Numbered from the stretch's first letter, positions 32,738 through 44,030 are shown. The stretch: 64,000 bases of DNA from Paraspadella gotoi (GCA_051294375.1 CM119269.1:7747225-7811224), one strand, 5' to 3'. The notes: generated by a model not told the origin, from the letters alone. Made by a program: numbers and translations.

Positions 32738-32936
32738 CGTCGACGACGACGACGACGAAACCCAATTGGGCGAAGTCCATCTCCTAAAGAGCTCCGCCTC
32801 TCAGGAATTGTTTCCCATTTGGGAGGGACCACCTGGAAATAACTACATGGCAATAACAACAACAACGACGACGACGACGACGTCGACGACGAAAAACGAA
32901 TTAAACGTCGATCGGAGAAAGAAAAACGAGAGATAA
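32697..32936 (+). CDS. Asp-run / ETQLGEVHLL segment
   Basis: In another frame, 80 codons are open to TAA at 32934-32936: a long Asp run, then ETQLGEVHLLKSSASQELFP, IWEGPPGNNYMAI, a Thr run, and KNELNVDRRKKNER. There is no ATG before the Met of NNYMA. The aperiodic middle is protein-like and has an internal acceptor-like CCTCTCAG|GAATTG. A one-base change in the (GAC)n tract would join it to the previous segment, giving one long acidic protein. Confidence 0.3.
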
Positions 32937-33719
32937 ATATCACAAATGATAATAAATTAAAAAAAGGTAGTTTTAACTACGTCAAATCATACTACGTTAA
33001 ATTATTAGAATGAGAATCAGAACGAGACTTTTACGAATGTTAAAAACAAAATAACGGAAATGCAATGAAAAGAATGAGAGACAAAAAAAGGGCGAGACGA
33101 TGACATAAAGTTAACAACGAAAAAGACAAAGAGGGTAAGGACAATCATTAAAAGACAAGGAGGGAAAAGACAACTATTAAAAGACATAACCAAAGAAGAA
33201 AGGAGACAAGATAACGAGATCTTTGCAGAAAACGACGAAGAAAACCGTTGAGGTTTGACGCGATGGTGAGAACAATGGCCCAAGAAATGACGCAAGCAAT
33301 GGCGCAATAAATGGCGTAAGCAATGGCGCATATAATAGCTCATAGAGCATAGTAACGTGCATCCAATTATATGCACTATGAACGATAAAGATAAAAATAA
33401 TACATTGTAAAGAAAAGATGAAATGGCAATATGGTAAAACGGCGCTTGCAATCATCTACCATCAAGTAGACAAGAGGACAATACAAGAAAAGCGAAGAAC
33501 CAAATTTTCGTCTTTCCATTTGTTCTGAAATTCTCTCTCCTTCTCTCTCTCTCTTTTCCTTTCACCCGCTGGATCCTCAGCCCCTGATGTACAACGTTTT
33601 TACAAGTTTTACAGCGGACGGTTTACTGAGGCTGCCAAGAATACGCTTCCATTAATTTTGAGTGAAGAGAAACAAAGTATCTTGTTTTGTGTTTTGTAAA
33701 ACAGGAAGTTGAAATATGA

Positions 33720-34840
33720 GAGAATTTTGGATTGGAAAATTTATTGAATAAGTTTCTATATTTTCAGTTCCACAACATGGTTCGATAAATTAAAGTTAAT
33801 AGATATATAATTATATATGTATATAGATAACATAACAATAATAAATTTTTTTTATGGTTCTTGTTAGACAACAATAGACTTGAAATTGCATCAACGCATA
33901 TAAAATAGGGTATAATTTGTTGCGCGCAATCGAGTAACATAAAGCATGTACGGAATCTTCTTTACACGTTTTTTTAAAATTTCAGATTTTTTTTTTTAAA
34001 TTGTCCTTTTTCCTATTTTTTTCTTTTTTTTGTTTCTCATTCTTTTTCTTCTCAATTTTTTTTGATCAAACCATATTAATTCCTAATTAACTATTGCCAG
34101 CTAAAAAGTTTCTTATTCAATAGTTCATACAAAATATCGAGATTCGCCGTTTATTTTATTAAACATTGCATTCGAAATTCAAATCATTTCAAATCAGATG
34201 AAAAGGATGAAAATCAAGAGAGAGGACAGTGAGAGAGAGAGAGAGAGAAGAGAGAAGAGGAGAGATCTCGTCTCAAGAACTTTCTCAGGTAGGTTCCAAA
34301 AGGGCAGAACACATCTGTTTAAGCGTATACGGTTGCGCGCTAAAAACCATTGTCAGCGCAGAATACTTGGAGGTCGGGTATCAAATAGAATCTAAATTAT
34401 GATAAAACAGACAGAATTTAATCACAAAGGGAAAGTAAAAAACAGCTAATATGTTCTCCAGAGATTATTCAAGAAGACCGTGTTCTCATGTTTGTCGCGG
34501 GCCATACGTGCAGACATATCCATGAATTTTCAGTAACGAGTTGAAAAGGTCATTTGCATCCCTCTTGAATTCGCCGATATGGCGAACGCGAAAAATTTGT
34601 TCAGGTGGAAAATCAATAAAATGAAGAAGAATATCACGTTAGATTCGCGAATTCCAAACGCGGTACAAACACAGTTCTGAAAACTATTCCCATTTTCGTT
34701 TTACGGCTAGTCATCTCATTTTATGCGTGATCGGGTATCATTTGTCTGAGCGTGACCTGCCTGTTTGTTTTAGTTACATTATTCACGTAGAAGTCAAAAC
34801 AACTGTCTAAATAAGTCAGGAAGAAAAAAAATAAGTTTTC
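33720..34840. other. AT-rich unique sequence
   Basis: T-rich at 33960-34060, a GA patch at 34225-34265, and otherwise mixed. No supported exon. Confidence 0.5.
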
Positions 34841-34859
34841 TTTCCTTGTCTTTCCTTAC

Positions 34860-34877
34860 CTCGATATTGTCTGTCTG

Positions 34878-34948
<71 letters not shown>

Positions 34949-34985
34949 CTCTTTCTTTCTTTCTTTCTTTGATTTCCTTTCTTGC
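34860..34985. repeat. (CTTT)n microsatellite
   Basis: About 100 bp of TTTC units after a short (TCTG)n start. Confidence 0.96.
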
Positions 34986-34989
34986 TTTC

Positions 34990-35121
34990 TCTCGTCCCTT
35001 TTTTCATCATCCAACTGAACGCCCCCCCCGCCACTTGACAGCGTCGAGCGTCTAATGAAGAATTACAAGCTCCTTCGCTCCTCGGCCACGATTCGAGCGC
35101 CTCGCAATTTTCGGTTGCCAT
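34990..35121 (-). CDS. candidate start exon (MATENCEALESW...)
   Basis: On the minus strand, an ATG in strong context (TCGCCATGG) at 35121 opens MATENCEALESWPRSEGACN, then SSLDARRCQVAGGAFSWMMK, before running into the (AAAG)n complement. Composition is balanced and GC is higher than in the flanks. No clear donor was seen, so the 3' limit is arbitrary. No family recognised. Confidence 0.28.
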
Positions 35122-35179
35122 GGCGACGGGGAAGCGTGTTTAACCCGAGCCCTATCGAACAGGCTAACGTCATTCTAGG

Positions 35180-35305
35180 CCTCTGATCGCCTGATTATTG
35201 GCAAAGCGCTTGATTGCGAACGTGCGGACAAGGCGCCTGATTAGAGAAATGGTGCCTGATTAGCTAATTTCGACCGATTGGAGAGAAGGCGCCTGATTGA
35301 CTCCT
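35180..35305. repeat. GCGCCTGATT degenerate repeat
   Basis: CGCCTGATT or close variants occur five times (for example 35188, 35237, 35259, 35290). The same word, as AATCGCCTG or CGATTCAGGCG, forms arrays at 43180-43335 and 45735-45890. Confidence 0.6.
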
Positions 35306-35398
35306 TTTGAGGCGGGGCGATATAGAGAGAGAGACATTATCGGAGAGAATCAAGAGTGTGAAGGAATTTAGAGTGAGAACGAGTTTTATCGGAAAGAT

Positions 35399-35400
35399 TA

Positions 35401-35438
<38 letters not shown>

Positions 35439-35440
35439 TT
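35399..35440. repeat. (CGT)n microsatellite
   Basis: About ten GTC units. Confidence 0.93.
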
Positions 35441-35449
35441 TTACGTTTC

Positions 35450-36081
35450 TTTAAGGTGAACGTCTGAAACTTGGTGAGTGAACCGAAGCTTGATTCGAGT
35501 TGTGACATTCACTGAGAAATAAAAGCAGATGAAACGTGGAATTTCCCTGAGAGAGAGGATTGAACCGTTAGTGAGACAAAATGGGTGAAAGAAGCGAAAA
35601 AATAGGGTGTGAGAGTTGAGGTGAGAGAAGATGTGAAAGTGAATGACTTATCGCGAAAGTGAAAAAAGGTGAGTTTGTGAAGAAATCGAATCGCACAAAG
35701 AGAATGAGGAGCGAGTGTTAGGGTCACGGGGCTGTGAAGTGAATGAGAGGCAAGAGAGACTCTCGCGTCGAAAAAACTGTGAAGTAGTGAACTCTCACTA
35801 CTGAGTGAAGGACTTCTCGCAGGAAGGAATCGGGAGTGAAGTTTCCCCGAAGGGAAAATATTAAGTTGAACGTCGAAGATTAAATTACTTCGTCTTAACG
35901 TCTTGGGTTATCTTTTAACATTAATATTATTCTCATAATGTTTAAAGAATATTAAGCATAATGATGAAAAGGAAATTTAGGTGTTGTATTGAAATTTATG
36001 TAGTAGATTCAAAAATTTACGGCTTATAAGGTTAGAGAAAGAGAGAAAAACAAAAAAATAAAGAAAGAAAGAAAGAAAGAA
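35450..36081. other. GTGA-rich sequence before a large gap
   Basis: Words such as GTGAGAG and GAAGTGAA recur from 35460 to 35830; then AT-rich and AAAG repeat into a 663-N gap (36082-36744). No exon seen. Confidence 0.5.
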
Positions 36082-36744
36082 NNNNNNNNNNNNNNNNNNN
36101 NNNNNNNNNNNNNNNNNNNNNNNNNNNNNNNNNNNNNNNNNNNNNNNNNNNNNNNNNNNNNNNNNNNNNNNNNNNNNNNNNNNNNNNNNNNNNNNNNNNN
36201 NNNNNNNNNNNNNNNNNNNNNNNNNNNNNNNNNNNNNNNNNNNNNNNNNNNNNNNNNNNNNNNNNNNNNNNNNNNNNNNNNNNNNNNNNNNNNNNNNNNN
36301 NNNNNNNNNNNNNNNNNNNNNNNNNNNNNNNNNNNNNNNNNNNNNNNNNNNNNNNNNNNNNNNNNNNNNNNNNNNNNNNNNNNNNNNNNNNNNNNNNNNN
36401 NNNNNNNNNNNNNNNNNNNNNNNNNNNNNNNNNNNNNNNNNNNNNNNNNNNNNNNNNNNNNNNNNNNNNNNNNNNNNNNNNNNNNNNNNNNNNNNNNNNN
36501 NNNNNNNNNNNNNNNNNNNNNNNNNNNNNNNNNNNNNNNNNNNNNNNNNNNNNNNNNNNNNNNNNNNNNNNNNNNNNNNNNNNNNNNNNNNNNNNNNNNN
36601 NNNNNNNNNNNNNNNNNNNNNNNNNNNNNNNNNNNNNNNNNNNNNNNNNNNNNNNNNNNNNNNNNNNNNNNNNNNNNNNNNNNNNNNNNNNNNNNNNNNN
36701 NNNNNNNNNNNNNNNNNNNNNNNNNNNNNNNNNNNNNNNNNNNN

Positions 36745-37140
36745 CGTTCTACCAAGCAAAAGGTCACAATCTTGACCTCAAAAATACTAAACTAGACCCG
36801 AATTCATTCATTAACTGGTTTTTTTTTTTACTCTCAGAGGCAGAAAAGATGAAGGGCGTTTTGACTGCGAAAAAAAAATGTCAGAAATGATGAGAGAAGG
36901 GAATAACTGGACTCTCCTCTTATCCGGACCGACGGACAGAAATTGACGTCTCATCGTGAGTCAAAACTCACAAAGAGACAAAACAGGAAAATGGCATCAG
37001 GCATCGAGTAAATGGCATCTTCCCACTACCAACTAGCGACTGGTAAATTGCCGATTGACCTATGGTACATGACACATTGCTTCTGGAGACTGGCAACGTA
37101 GCAAAGCTCAAAATCGATGCCAAGTTGTCCGAATCCCAAA
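36745..37140. other. unique sequence without supported genes
   Basis: Mixed composition after the gap; contains ATGGCATC repeated near 36990-37020. Confidence 0.4.
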
Positions 37141-37141
37141 T

Positions 37142-37300
37142 AACGGAGAAGAGGCAGAGCGAAGAGAGAGGAAGAGAGAGAGAGAGAGAAAATGAGAAAG
37201 CAGAGAGAGAGAGGGGAAGAGAGAAGAGAGAATTGAGGAGAGAACGAGAGAAAGAAGAAAGAGAGAGGAGAGAGGAGGAGAATAGAAAGAGAGAGGAGAT
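37142..37300. repeat. GA-rich low-complexity tract
   Basis: Degenerate GA/GGA repeat. Confidence 0.85.
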
Positions 37301-37375
37301 TCTTTACCAACTTCGGCCAAAATGCCAAAAAAACATTTCCTTATTCTTTTCTTTATTTTCGAGTAAAAAGTTGGA

Positions 37376-37512
37376 GGAACGACGCCAGGGGGTCGCTGCC
37401 ATCGTGGGGCTGCTGCGGGGCTGCCGCGGGACCGCCGCAGGGCCGCTGGATGCCGGCAGGACGTCCGTGCTCGGTTGAACTTCGAGCGATGGGCGAGACG
37501 AGTCATAATGAC
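37376..37512 (-). CDS. candidate GC-rich exon
   Basis: The minus strand is GC-rich here and three frames are open, so the frame is ambiguous. The most natural reads GVSHYDSSRPSLEVQPSTDV, then LPASSGPAAVPRQPRSSPTM; another ends QQPHDGSDPLASFLQ. Tandem acceptor-like CCAG sites (AATCTCCAG, GCTCCAG) lie just upstream near 37520-37535. Likely part of a Pro/Ser/Ala-rich disordered protein, but the boundaries and frame are not resolved. Confidence 0.28.
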
Positions 37513-37539
37513 TAACGCCTGGAGCCTGGAGATTCTTTA

Positions 37540-38440
37540 GATTCATAGTCGGGATCGTCTAGTTTTATCCGATCTCCTAAAGGACTTGTTGGGGTGAACT
37601 TTGGACGAACTGGTGATCGTCGTCGTCGTTAGAACGCTGATGCTGTTGTTGTTGTATTGCGGAAACAGCGCAGATTGGTGACCACCTGCAAGGATGGCGC
37701 GACCCGGTTTTCGGATGTTCGAAAGTAAAATATAATTTAATGTTACAATAGGTCTTTAATCTCATTTGCATATTCCAGCAATTTTAATCCGGTAACGGTT
37801 CCAATTCGTCGTAATACTTGTTAAAAATTAAACGAATTCTTGGTTTTTAAACAGACGTTCATAAAATTTAACAGTTTTTTTCCAAAAAAAAACTTTCTGA
37901 CAAAAATTTTCAAATTTATGAAGATTTTATGACATTCGATTTTCTTTTTTTAAAAGATTTTGTGGGAAACGCGAGTGGGTGGCCCTCTTGTGGAGGTCGA
38001 CGGAAGGAGGAGGAGGAGGAGGAGAAGTTAAGGAGGGGAACGTGAAGGTTAGGNNNNNNNNNNNNNNNNNNNNNNNNNTAATCAAATACTCCGTTCATAA
38101 ACAGATTTTAAAACAGTTTTTTCTTTTTTTTTTCCAAAAAAAAAAAAAAAAAAAACAAATAAAACACTTTATCTGCACACAAACATTTTTCAAATTTTAA
38201 TCTTTGAAGCATTCTTCTACATAGACATTCCGTCCTATTTTCTTTTTTTTAAAAAAGATTATCTGTGCCGCTCGGAAACTTGCGATGTGTGTCGTCGGCC
38301 CCACATCTCTCGCTTGCGACTCGCCTCGTCGTGATCACGGCGACCAGTGGAAGCGAGCGAGGACGGAGTCCTGAGGACCCACAGTCTAAGGATCGCCGGA
38401 ACGTATAGAACGTGTCTTAGGTGCCTGACGACACTAGCAT
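37540..38440. other. AT-rich stretch, then GC-richer 38260-38440
   Basis: A-runs and T-runs at 37860-38250, a GGA patch at 38000-38030 and a 25-N gap at 38054-38078. The segment 38270-38440 is GC-richer, but I find no convincing frame. Confidence 0.45.
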
Positions 38441-38699
38441 ATCATGGACGGTCGGGGAGTCTCGGAGAAGATAGATGAGAAAAGAGACGACGACGGGAGT
38501 GTTGCGGAGTCTGACTCAGAGTGTAGACGCAGAGAAGCATCCTGATCTCCCTGGATGACTCGAGAATCAGTATGTCTAGCTTGACGAACACGTTAAGCGA
38601 GGACACGAGAGAGTGATTCAGAGTACGTGACGCAGAGACGACGCAGAGAGACGACCGAGAGGATGAGATCTGAGTAGCGACCGAGAGACGACAGAGAGA

Positions 38700-39250
38700 A
38701 AGACTTCGGCCCAATCCATCAATTCGTTGCTCGCAAGAAAGACAAGTAACGAAACACAACAAAGTCGACCCTTTCTGAGGAACGACGCTTGGCCTCAGAG
38801 ACGAGAGTGACAAAGGAGATCGACGATGACGATGAAGTCGACGGAGAGAAACGAGAGGAGAGAGAGAGAGAGAGAGAGAGGAGAGACGAGAGCAAGAGGA
38901 GAAAGAGGAGAGAGAGGTGAAGAGGAAGAGAGATGACACGAGATGCGAGACTGAGAGCGAGCAGAGAGAGAGAACGAGAGAGCGACGAGAGACTTGACCA
39001 TCTATCCATCGTTTGCTGCTCCAAGATAAGAATAACTCGGAAACACAAAGCTGCACCCTTTCGAAGAACGTTGGGGTGATGCAATAGAGAGAGAGATCCG
39101 GAGTAAGGAGATGAGTCGGAGAGAGCATGGAGGAGAGACGAGAGAAGAAGAGAGAGAGATGAGACTTGGCCATCATCATTCGTTGCTGCAAGAAAGCAAT
39201 AACGCGGAAAACAAAGAGTGACCCTTTCAAAAGACGTTGTGTGACGAGAG
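38700..39250. repeat. degenerate tandem array (three units)
   Basis: A motif with TTCGTTGCTGCAAGAAAG followed by CAATAACGCGGAAAACAAAG and GACCCTTTC recurs at about 38722, 39008 and 39178. Each is followed by GA-rich sequence. Unit spacing falls from about 285 to 170 bp through differing GA content. Confidence 0.7.
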
Positions 39251-39269
39251 AGAGATCGGAGAGATGAGA

Positions 39270-39274
39270 CGAGG

Positions 39275-39318
<44 letters not shown>

Positions 39319-39425
39319 GATGAGCCTCTATGAGACGCGAGCAGAGGGAGAAAGAGAGACAAGACGAGAGAGAGAGAAGAGAGACGAGAGAGGAGAGAGA
39401 GAGAGAGATCGAGATGAGAGAGAGG
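39270..39425. repeat. (GA)n-rich tract
   Basis: Interrupted GA repeat, longest pure run at 39284-39305. Confidence 0.9.
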
Positions 39426-39845
39426 AGAGCGGCCCTCGGCATCAAGGTCGATGCAAAAAGAATTTCCGACTCTGAAATTTCTCTTTCTTTTGATATAAAA
39501 AAATTCGCAGAACTAATTAATTTCTTGTCAGTTGTTGTTCGTTGTGTGCGTTCGTTTGTACGTTTTAACAATTCCTTATTTTCGCCATCATGCTGTCAGG
39601 TAACGAATTGAAAATCGCATTAAGAATAGAACGAACGATTGTGATAATTGAATCTGGTGAATGCAGCCTAAGAGTGGACGGTTCGAACACTGCTAATAAA
39701 TGACCCGTCCTGATTGGGCGACAGTTGTTTCACGATAATCAGACAAGTTAATCAATAAATAATAATAAATAAAAATAATACACATTGGTACAGTGTCTCT
39801 TAGTAATATTAATAATGTAGTATGTACATTGTTCAGTGTTCACTG

Positions 39846-39861
39846 TACAGTGTACACTGTA
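39846..39861. repeat. 16-bp perfect palindrome
   Basis: TACAGTGTACACTGTA is its own reverse complement and sits beside GTTCAGTGTTCACTG, a second imperfect palindrome of the same words. Confidence 0.85.
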
Positions 39862-40159
39862 AATTCAAATAATTCTCTTAATGCTTCATTAAAAATATGG
39901 ATATTAATAAACGTAATCATTGGCCTTTGATCGGCGAGTGTCTCGGGGTTGATTTAGGTCGCCTGGCAACGAACGAGTTGCCCGTTAAACAAGCCGCGAT
40001 TGATTGGCGACTTGTGATCAGTGAAAGAAAAAAACGATTTTCCCTTTTGAAGGCGAAAATTACGAGAGAGAGAGAGAGAGAGAGAGAGAAAGAATAGGGA
40101 GATAAGGGTGGTTTGTGGTTGACCGTTGATGGCAATGGCAATGGTGGGGTCGTAGGAGT

Positions 40160-40500
40160 ATTCCAGTTTTTTTTTATTCTTAAAATTTTTTCGTTTCAAA
40201 AATTCCGATGAAGAAAAGCATTGGAGTTTCGGTATTCCGTTGTTCTCGTAAAAACTTTATGGATTCAAATGTTTTTTTGTTTTTTTGTTTGTTTTTTTCA
40301 AATTTTGAATAAAAATTGAAAAGCGATTAAGTTTTTTTCGATCTCAACGTCGCACAAAAAAAAAGAAAAAAATTCATTAATTGTGTACAATTTTACAACA
40401 TCAAAACAAAAATGTTTCACAAAAACCTCAACGATAACAAAAATAAATTAAAAAAATAGATAACTAAATAAAAAAAAAAATAAATTAACACATATTCTTA
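40160..40500. other. A/T-run-rich sequence
   Basis: Long T and A runs, no exon seen. Confidence 0.5.
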
Positions 40501-40529
40501 CCCTGTTCCGAATCGCGGCGGTCTCGCCT

Positions 40530-40735
40530 CGCCTTTACAGTTTTGGCCTTTTTTCGCTGGCGGTTGATGCTTCTGCTGTTGCGACTGTGATTGTTGTTGT
40601 TGTTGTTGTTGCTAGGTCATCTTCTCCACTGGGGATACTGGGGCCCGTTTGGCGCTGTTGACGTTGTTGTGTGTTCTTGTTGCTGCTGTTGTTGTCGTTG
40701 TTGTTGTTGTTGTTGGTTTTGGGTCCCGGGATCGG
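40530..40735. repeat. GTT/GCT triplet-rich segment
   Basis: (GTT)n and (GCT)n runs around a GC-richer core. On the minus strand this reads as Gln/Asn/Thr-rich (for example GPKTNNNNNN), the kind of composition seen in real low-complexity protein regions. I see no splice support. Confidence 0.5.
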
Positions 40736-40744
40736 CGACGAAGC

Positions 40745-41760
40745 AGAAACTGAAGAGGACGACGCGAGGAACAGAGTTAGAGTCAGGACGGAAGGAGGAG
40801 GAGGAGGTAGGAAGGAGGAGGATGGAGGAGGAGGAGAAGGAAGTCGAAGAAGAGGAGGAGAAAAAAGGAGACGAAACGGGAGGAGAAAAGTTATAGACGG
40901 AGGAGAAGGAGGAAGAAGAAAAACAGGACGCAGAAGGAGAAAACTGAGAGGATGAAGGAAAATAGAGAGAAGGGAGATGAAGTCAAGAGTTATTACTTTG
41001 GTTATTAGTAGAAATAGAGGAAAGTATAAGTTAAAGGCAGGGGGAAAATTAGGAGGGAGACATTTTAAAAAAAGGGAGAGAAAGTTTGAAAATAAGATGA
41101 AATAAAACAATAATAGAAAAGACGAGAAGGAGCTTGGGAAAGTTAAAGAAAGAAAAAAAAAAGAAAGTTATAATTTGGAGAAAGAAGAAGAAAGAATGTT
41201 GAGAAGAAGAGAAGGAAAAGAGAGGGAGTGAGAGAAAGGAAAGGAATGAGGGAGAAAAGGAAAAGGAGGAAGAAAGGAAGAGGAGCAGAAAGAAAGAAAA
41301 AAGGGGAAAGAGGAAAGGAAAAGAGAGGTGGAGGAAAAAAGAAAATGGAGGAAGAGGAGAGGAAGGGGTGAAGCGAAAATGAGGAGAAAAAAGACAATTG
41401 AGAATAGGAGAAAATTAAGGAAAGAGGATGTGAAAAAAGGGAGTAGAGGAGGAGGAAAGAAAAAGGGAGGAAAAGGAAGATAAGAAAATGGGAGAAAGAG
41501 GAGGAAAGGAAGTGAGAGGAGGAAAGAAAATGAAAGGAAGAGGAAAAGGAGAAAATGGAAGAAAGAGGAGGAAAGGAAGTGAGAGAAAGAGGAGGAAAGA
41601 AAATGGGAGGAAGAGGAAGAGGAGAAAATGGGAGGAAAAGGAAGAAAGGGGTAAATGAGAAAGTGCGCTATCGAAGTCTAGTAAAGGAGGAGGAGGAGGA
41701 GGAGGAGGAGGAAGAGGAGGACGAGAAGGAGGAAGAGGAGACGAAAATAAAAATTGTCTC
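40745..41760. repeat. 1 kb polypurine tract with (GGA)n
   Basis: About 95 percent purine on the plus strand. GGA/GAGG runs lie at 40795-40860 and 41680-41735, and the middle is GAAAGGAA-type. Confidence 0.88.
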
Positions 41761-41769
41761 GTTCTCAAA

Positions 41770-42180
41770 AAAAAATAATATATAACTGAATATTATAAGA
41801 TTATGAATTTTCTCCGACATCAACGAGAAAAAGAGAAAACAGATTTAATTTGTTACAATGAAAAGAAAAACATTTAAAAAAAATTATATTTAATTTCTAT
41901 TTTTTTATTTTAAATTTAGTCTAAAATTTCTTTTGGGAAAGTCTTCTAGGAGATATTACACTGAAATGCGCGTCGAAATTAAAAAAGATATTATTACGTA
42001 GTCGTAGGAAACATTTTATTACAGTACATTAACGATATTTATTTATTTATTTATTTTAACATTTTATCGCAGTACATTAACGATATTCAACGATCGCCCT
42101 GTAAGAAAAATAGAAATTACTACAGCGCGAGATGGTTAGCAACAACATTAATTTGTTATTACTCATTTTCCCATGCGATT
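41770..42180. other. AT-rich sequence with a short internal duplication
   Basis: The words ACATTTTATTACAGTACATT and AACGATATT occur twice (about 42009 and 42058), separated by an (ATTT)n run. Confidence 0.5.
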
Positions 42181-42202
42181 TATGTACCTTTTTTTTTCAA
42201 TA

Positions 42203-42209
42203 TATATAA
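42203..42209 (+). promoter_or_regulatory. TATA-box candidate
   Basis: TATATAA about 90 bases upstream of the ATG at 42299, with an initiator-like TCAGTT at 42270. Motif-level support only. Confidence 0.25.
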
Positions 42210-42298
42210 CCTGAGGACAGAGGGTTGAACTGACTCGCGAACAGACAGAGAAATCTATAAGCGTCTTACTCAGTTTGCGGATCTCTCGCGATTAAGAA

Positions 42299-42332
42299 AT
42301 GGAGAAAGAGAAATCCCTCTTACGTCATAGAG
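42299..42332 (+). CDS. possible first coding exon (MEKEKSLLRHR)
   Basis: ATG in acceptable context (AAGAAATGG) encodes MEKEKSLLRHR and reaches the donor AGAG|GTAAGG in phase 1. That phase would fit the 36-nt exon at 48628, but the 6 kb between contains inverted repeats and gaps. A second donor (GCGAG|GTAAGG) lies 10 bases on. A good acceptor at about 42523 (TTTCTTTTTAG) begins a frame LKEQIEETRNREEIK that does not fit this donor's phase. Very short, so low confidence. Confidence 0.22.
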
Positions 42333-42782
42333 GTAAGGCGAGGTAAGGAAGACGAGTCTGACGCAGAGTAAACATCAGCGCCGCGACGAGAGTGAAAGAG
42401 TCGCCTCGATTCTATTTATTTTCTCGCCGCCAGGGGGCGAGGGACCGACAGACCGACCTAGAGACTGTGTTTACCGACAGTTTTAACCTAAATATTTATT
42501 GTTTATTTTCTTTTTCTTTTTAGTTGAAGGAACAAATTGAAGAGACGAGAAATCGAGAAGAGATTAAAAGTAAACATTGAAAATTCGTCTTCGCGCGAGA
42601 AAAAGGGACGGGGAAACAGAATAAGAAACAAGAGAAGAAACATAAAAAGAAACAGAACAAAAACCTTGAAATAAATATAAAAATAATTAAAAAGAAAAAC
42701 GATTTAAAAGGAAGCAGAAAAAGAATTAAAACAAAAAGAGTTAAAAAAAAACGGAATAAAAACAGAAAAAGAAACAGAATAA

Positions 42783-42862
42783 GAAGCAGAGAGAGCAAAG
42801 ACCGCAAATTCAGCGGGCTCTCAATTCCTGATGAGGATTTCAAGACTGTTGATGCTGTGAGA
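42783..42862 (+). CDS. possible exon (KDRKFSGLSIPDEDF...)
   Basis: A protein-like frame, KDRKFSGLSIPDEDFKTVDA, ends at a donor-like GCT|GTGAGA. Other frames of the same stretch are open too, and no acceptor is obvious. An acceptor-like TTTTACATTTTCAG stands right before the 25-N gap at 42898. Confidence 0.2.
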
Positions 42863-42949
42863 TGAGTTGTTGACACTCATAACTTTTACATTTTCAGNNN
42901 NNNNNNNNNNNNNNNNNNNNNNTTCAGTTGAGTCACATTGATAAGGAAG

Positions 42950-43370
42950 CAGGTAACTCTGGAGTGAATAAACGGGACTTGTTCGAGAGAGTCTTGATTG
43001 GAAAGCTTTGCAAGGGACCTGCTAATGGTAATCGTATCTTGTAGAGAGTGATGGAGGCTTAAACACTGTCACCAAAGCCTGTTCGCAAGTCAGGGGGCAA
43101 GAGTAGCTTTATTTATTAAATGAATTGGATAACTTTTTATAATTGTTGTACCAATTTAATAAGTTTAGTCGAACTAGTAGCAGTCAGCGCGATTGGAGGC
43201 GATACAGTGCGATATTTGTGAGGCGATTCAGGCCGGATTAGGGATTCCACAGGCGGATACAGACATGCAGGGCGATTCTGACGAATGCAGCGATTCAGGC
43301 GATTCGGGCGATTCAGGCGATACAGGCCGATCGCCTCTCTAGTTCTATTCTGGGACAATAAATAATAAAC
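42950..43370. repeat. inverted-repeat arm with (CGATTCAGG)n
   Basis: Reverse complement of about 45690-46095. Contains a MITE-like copy (43050-43157) and an array of CGATTCAGG/GCGATTCGGG words (43180-43335). Confidence 0.75.
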
Positions 43371-43379
43371 GGCGATCTC

Positions 43380-44030
43380 GAATCGAGCGTACAGAGTATT
43401 TTGTCGGGATATGTCTAACTAAATCTGCCTGGAATTACGACAGACGACGAACGACGACGACGACAACGTATTGTGTTCGATTCTCGCGATGATGACGACT
43501 GACGACGTATAGCTGTCTTCCTCTCCTTCCCGTCACCTTTGTCTTATCTGCTGAAAAATCGTTAATTTTCTTCTTTTCACTTGATATCTCGCATTTCAAT
43601 TATATTGTAATTACGGAAAGGTGTTAGTGAATGCGAAGGTTAAGGTAGAGTAGGAAATGATATTAAGATATCAGTGTATGATGGGGATATGGATGAGAAG
43701 GAACAGATTATTATTAGTAGTACAGTTGTAGCATGGGAAGGATTGGAAGGAAAATATTAAGGATGAACGGGAATGTGTAGAGAAATGTGATATATGATAA
43801 CAGATTTATTATGTGAGATGTATTATCAAATTCGATAGTTGGAGGCATACAAGGAAAATTTTTAAGGTCACAATAGCTTCCCTGAAGAATCTAGAAGTTG
43901 AGCCGATGATGCGCGAGATTATAAAAGGTGAGTATACGCCAGGCAAACGTGGTAGAGTTGAGCGATCTTAATGTATAATAACGGTGAGATAGAAGGAAAT
44001 GTCGCAAGGAACCATTGCAGGAAACGGTAA
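43380..44030. other. unique sequence without supported genes
   Basis: A (GAC)n patch at 43445-43470, then mixed AT-rich sequence. Confidence 0.45.

Larger units (their letters stand above)
30836..33718 (+). repeat. duplicated block B, copy 2
   Basis: Direct copy of 20896-23830. Homology stops at AAATATGA(G), after which this copy continues into unique sequence and copy 1 into a GA repeat. Confidence 0.88.

Noticed and set aside
43180-43335. CRISPR-like regular short repeats
   Set aside because: Units are 9-15 bp, irregularly spaced, without equal-length spacers, in a eukaryotic genome. They are a degenerate short tandem array.
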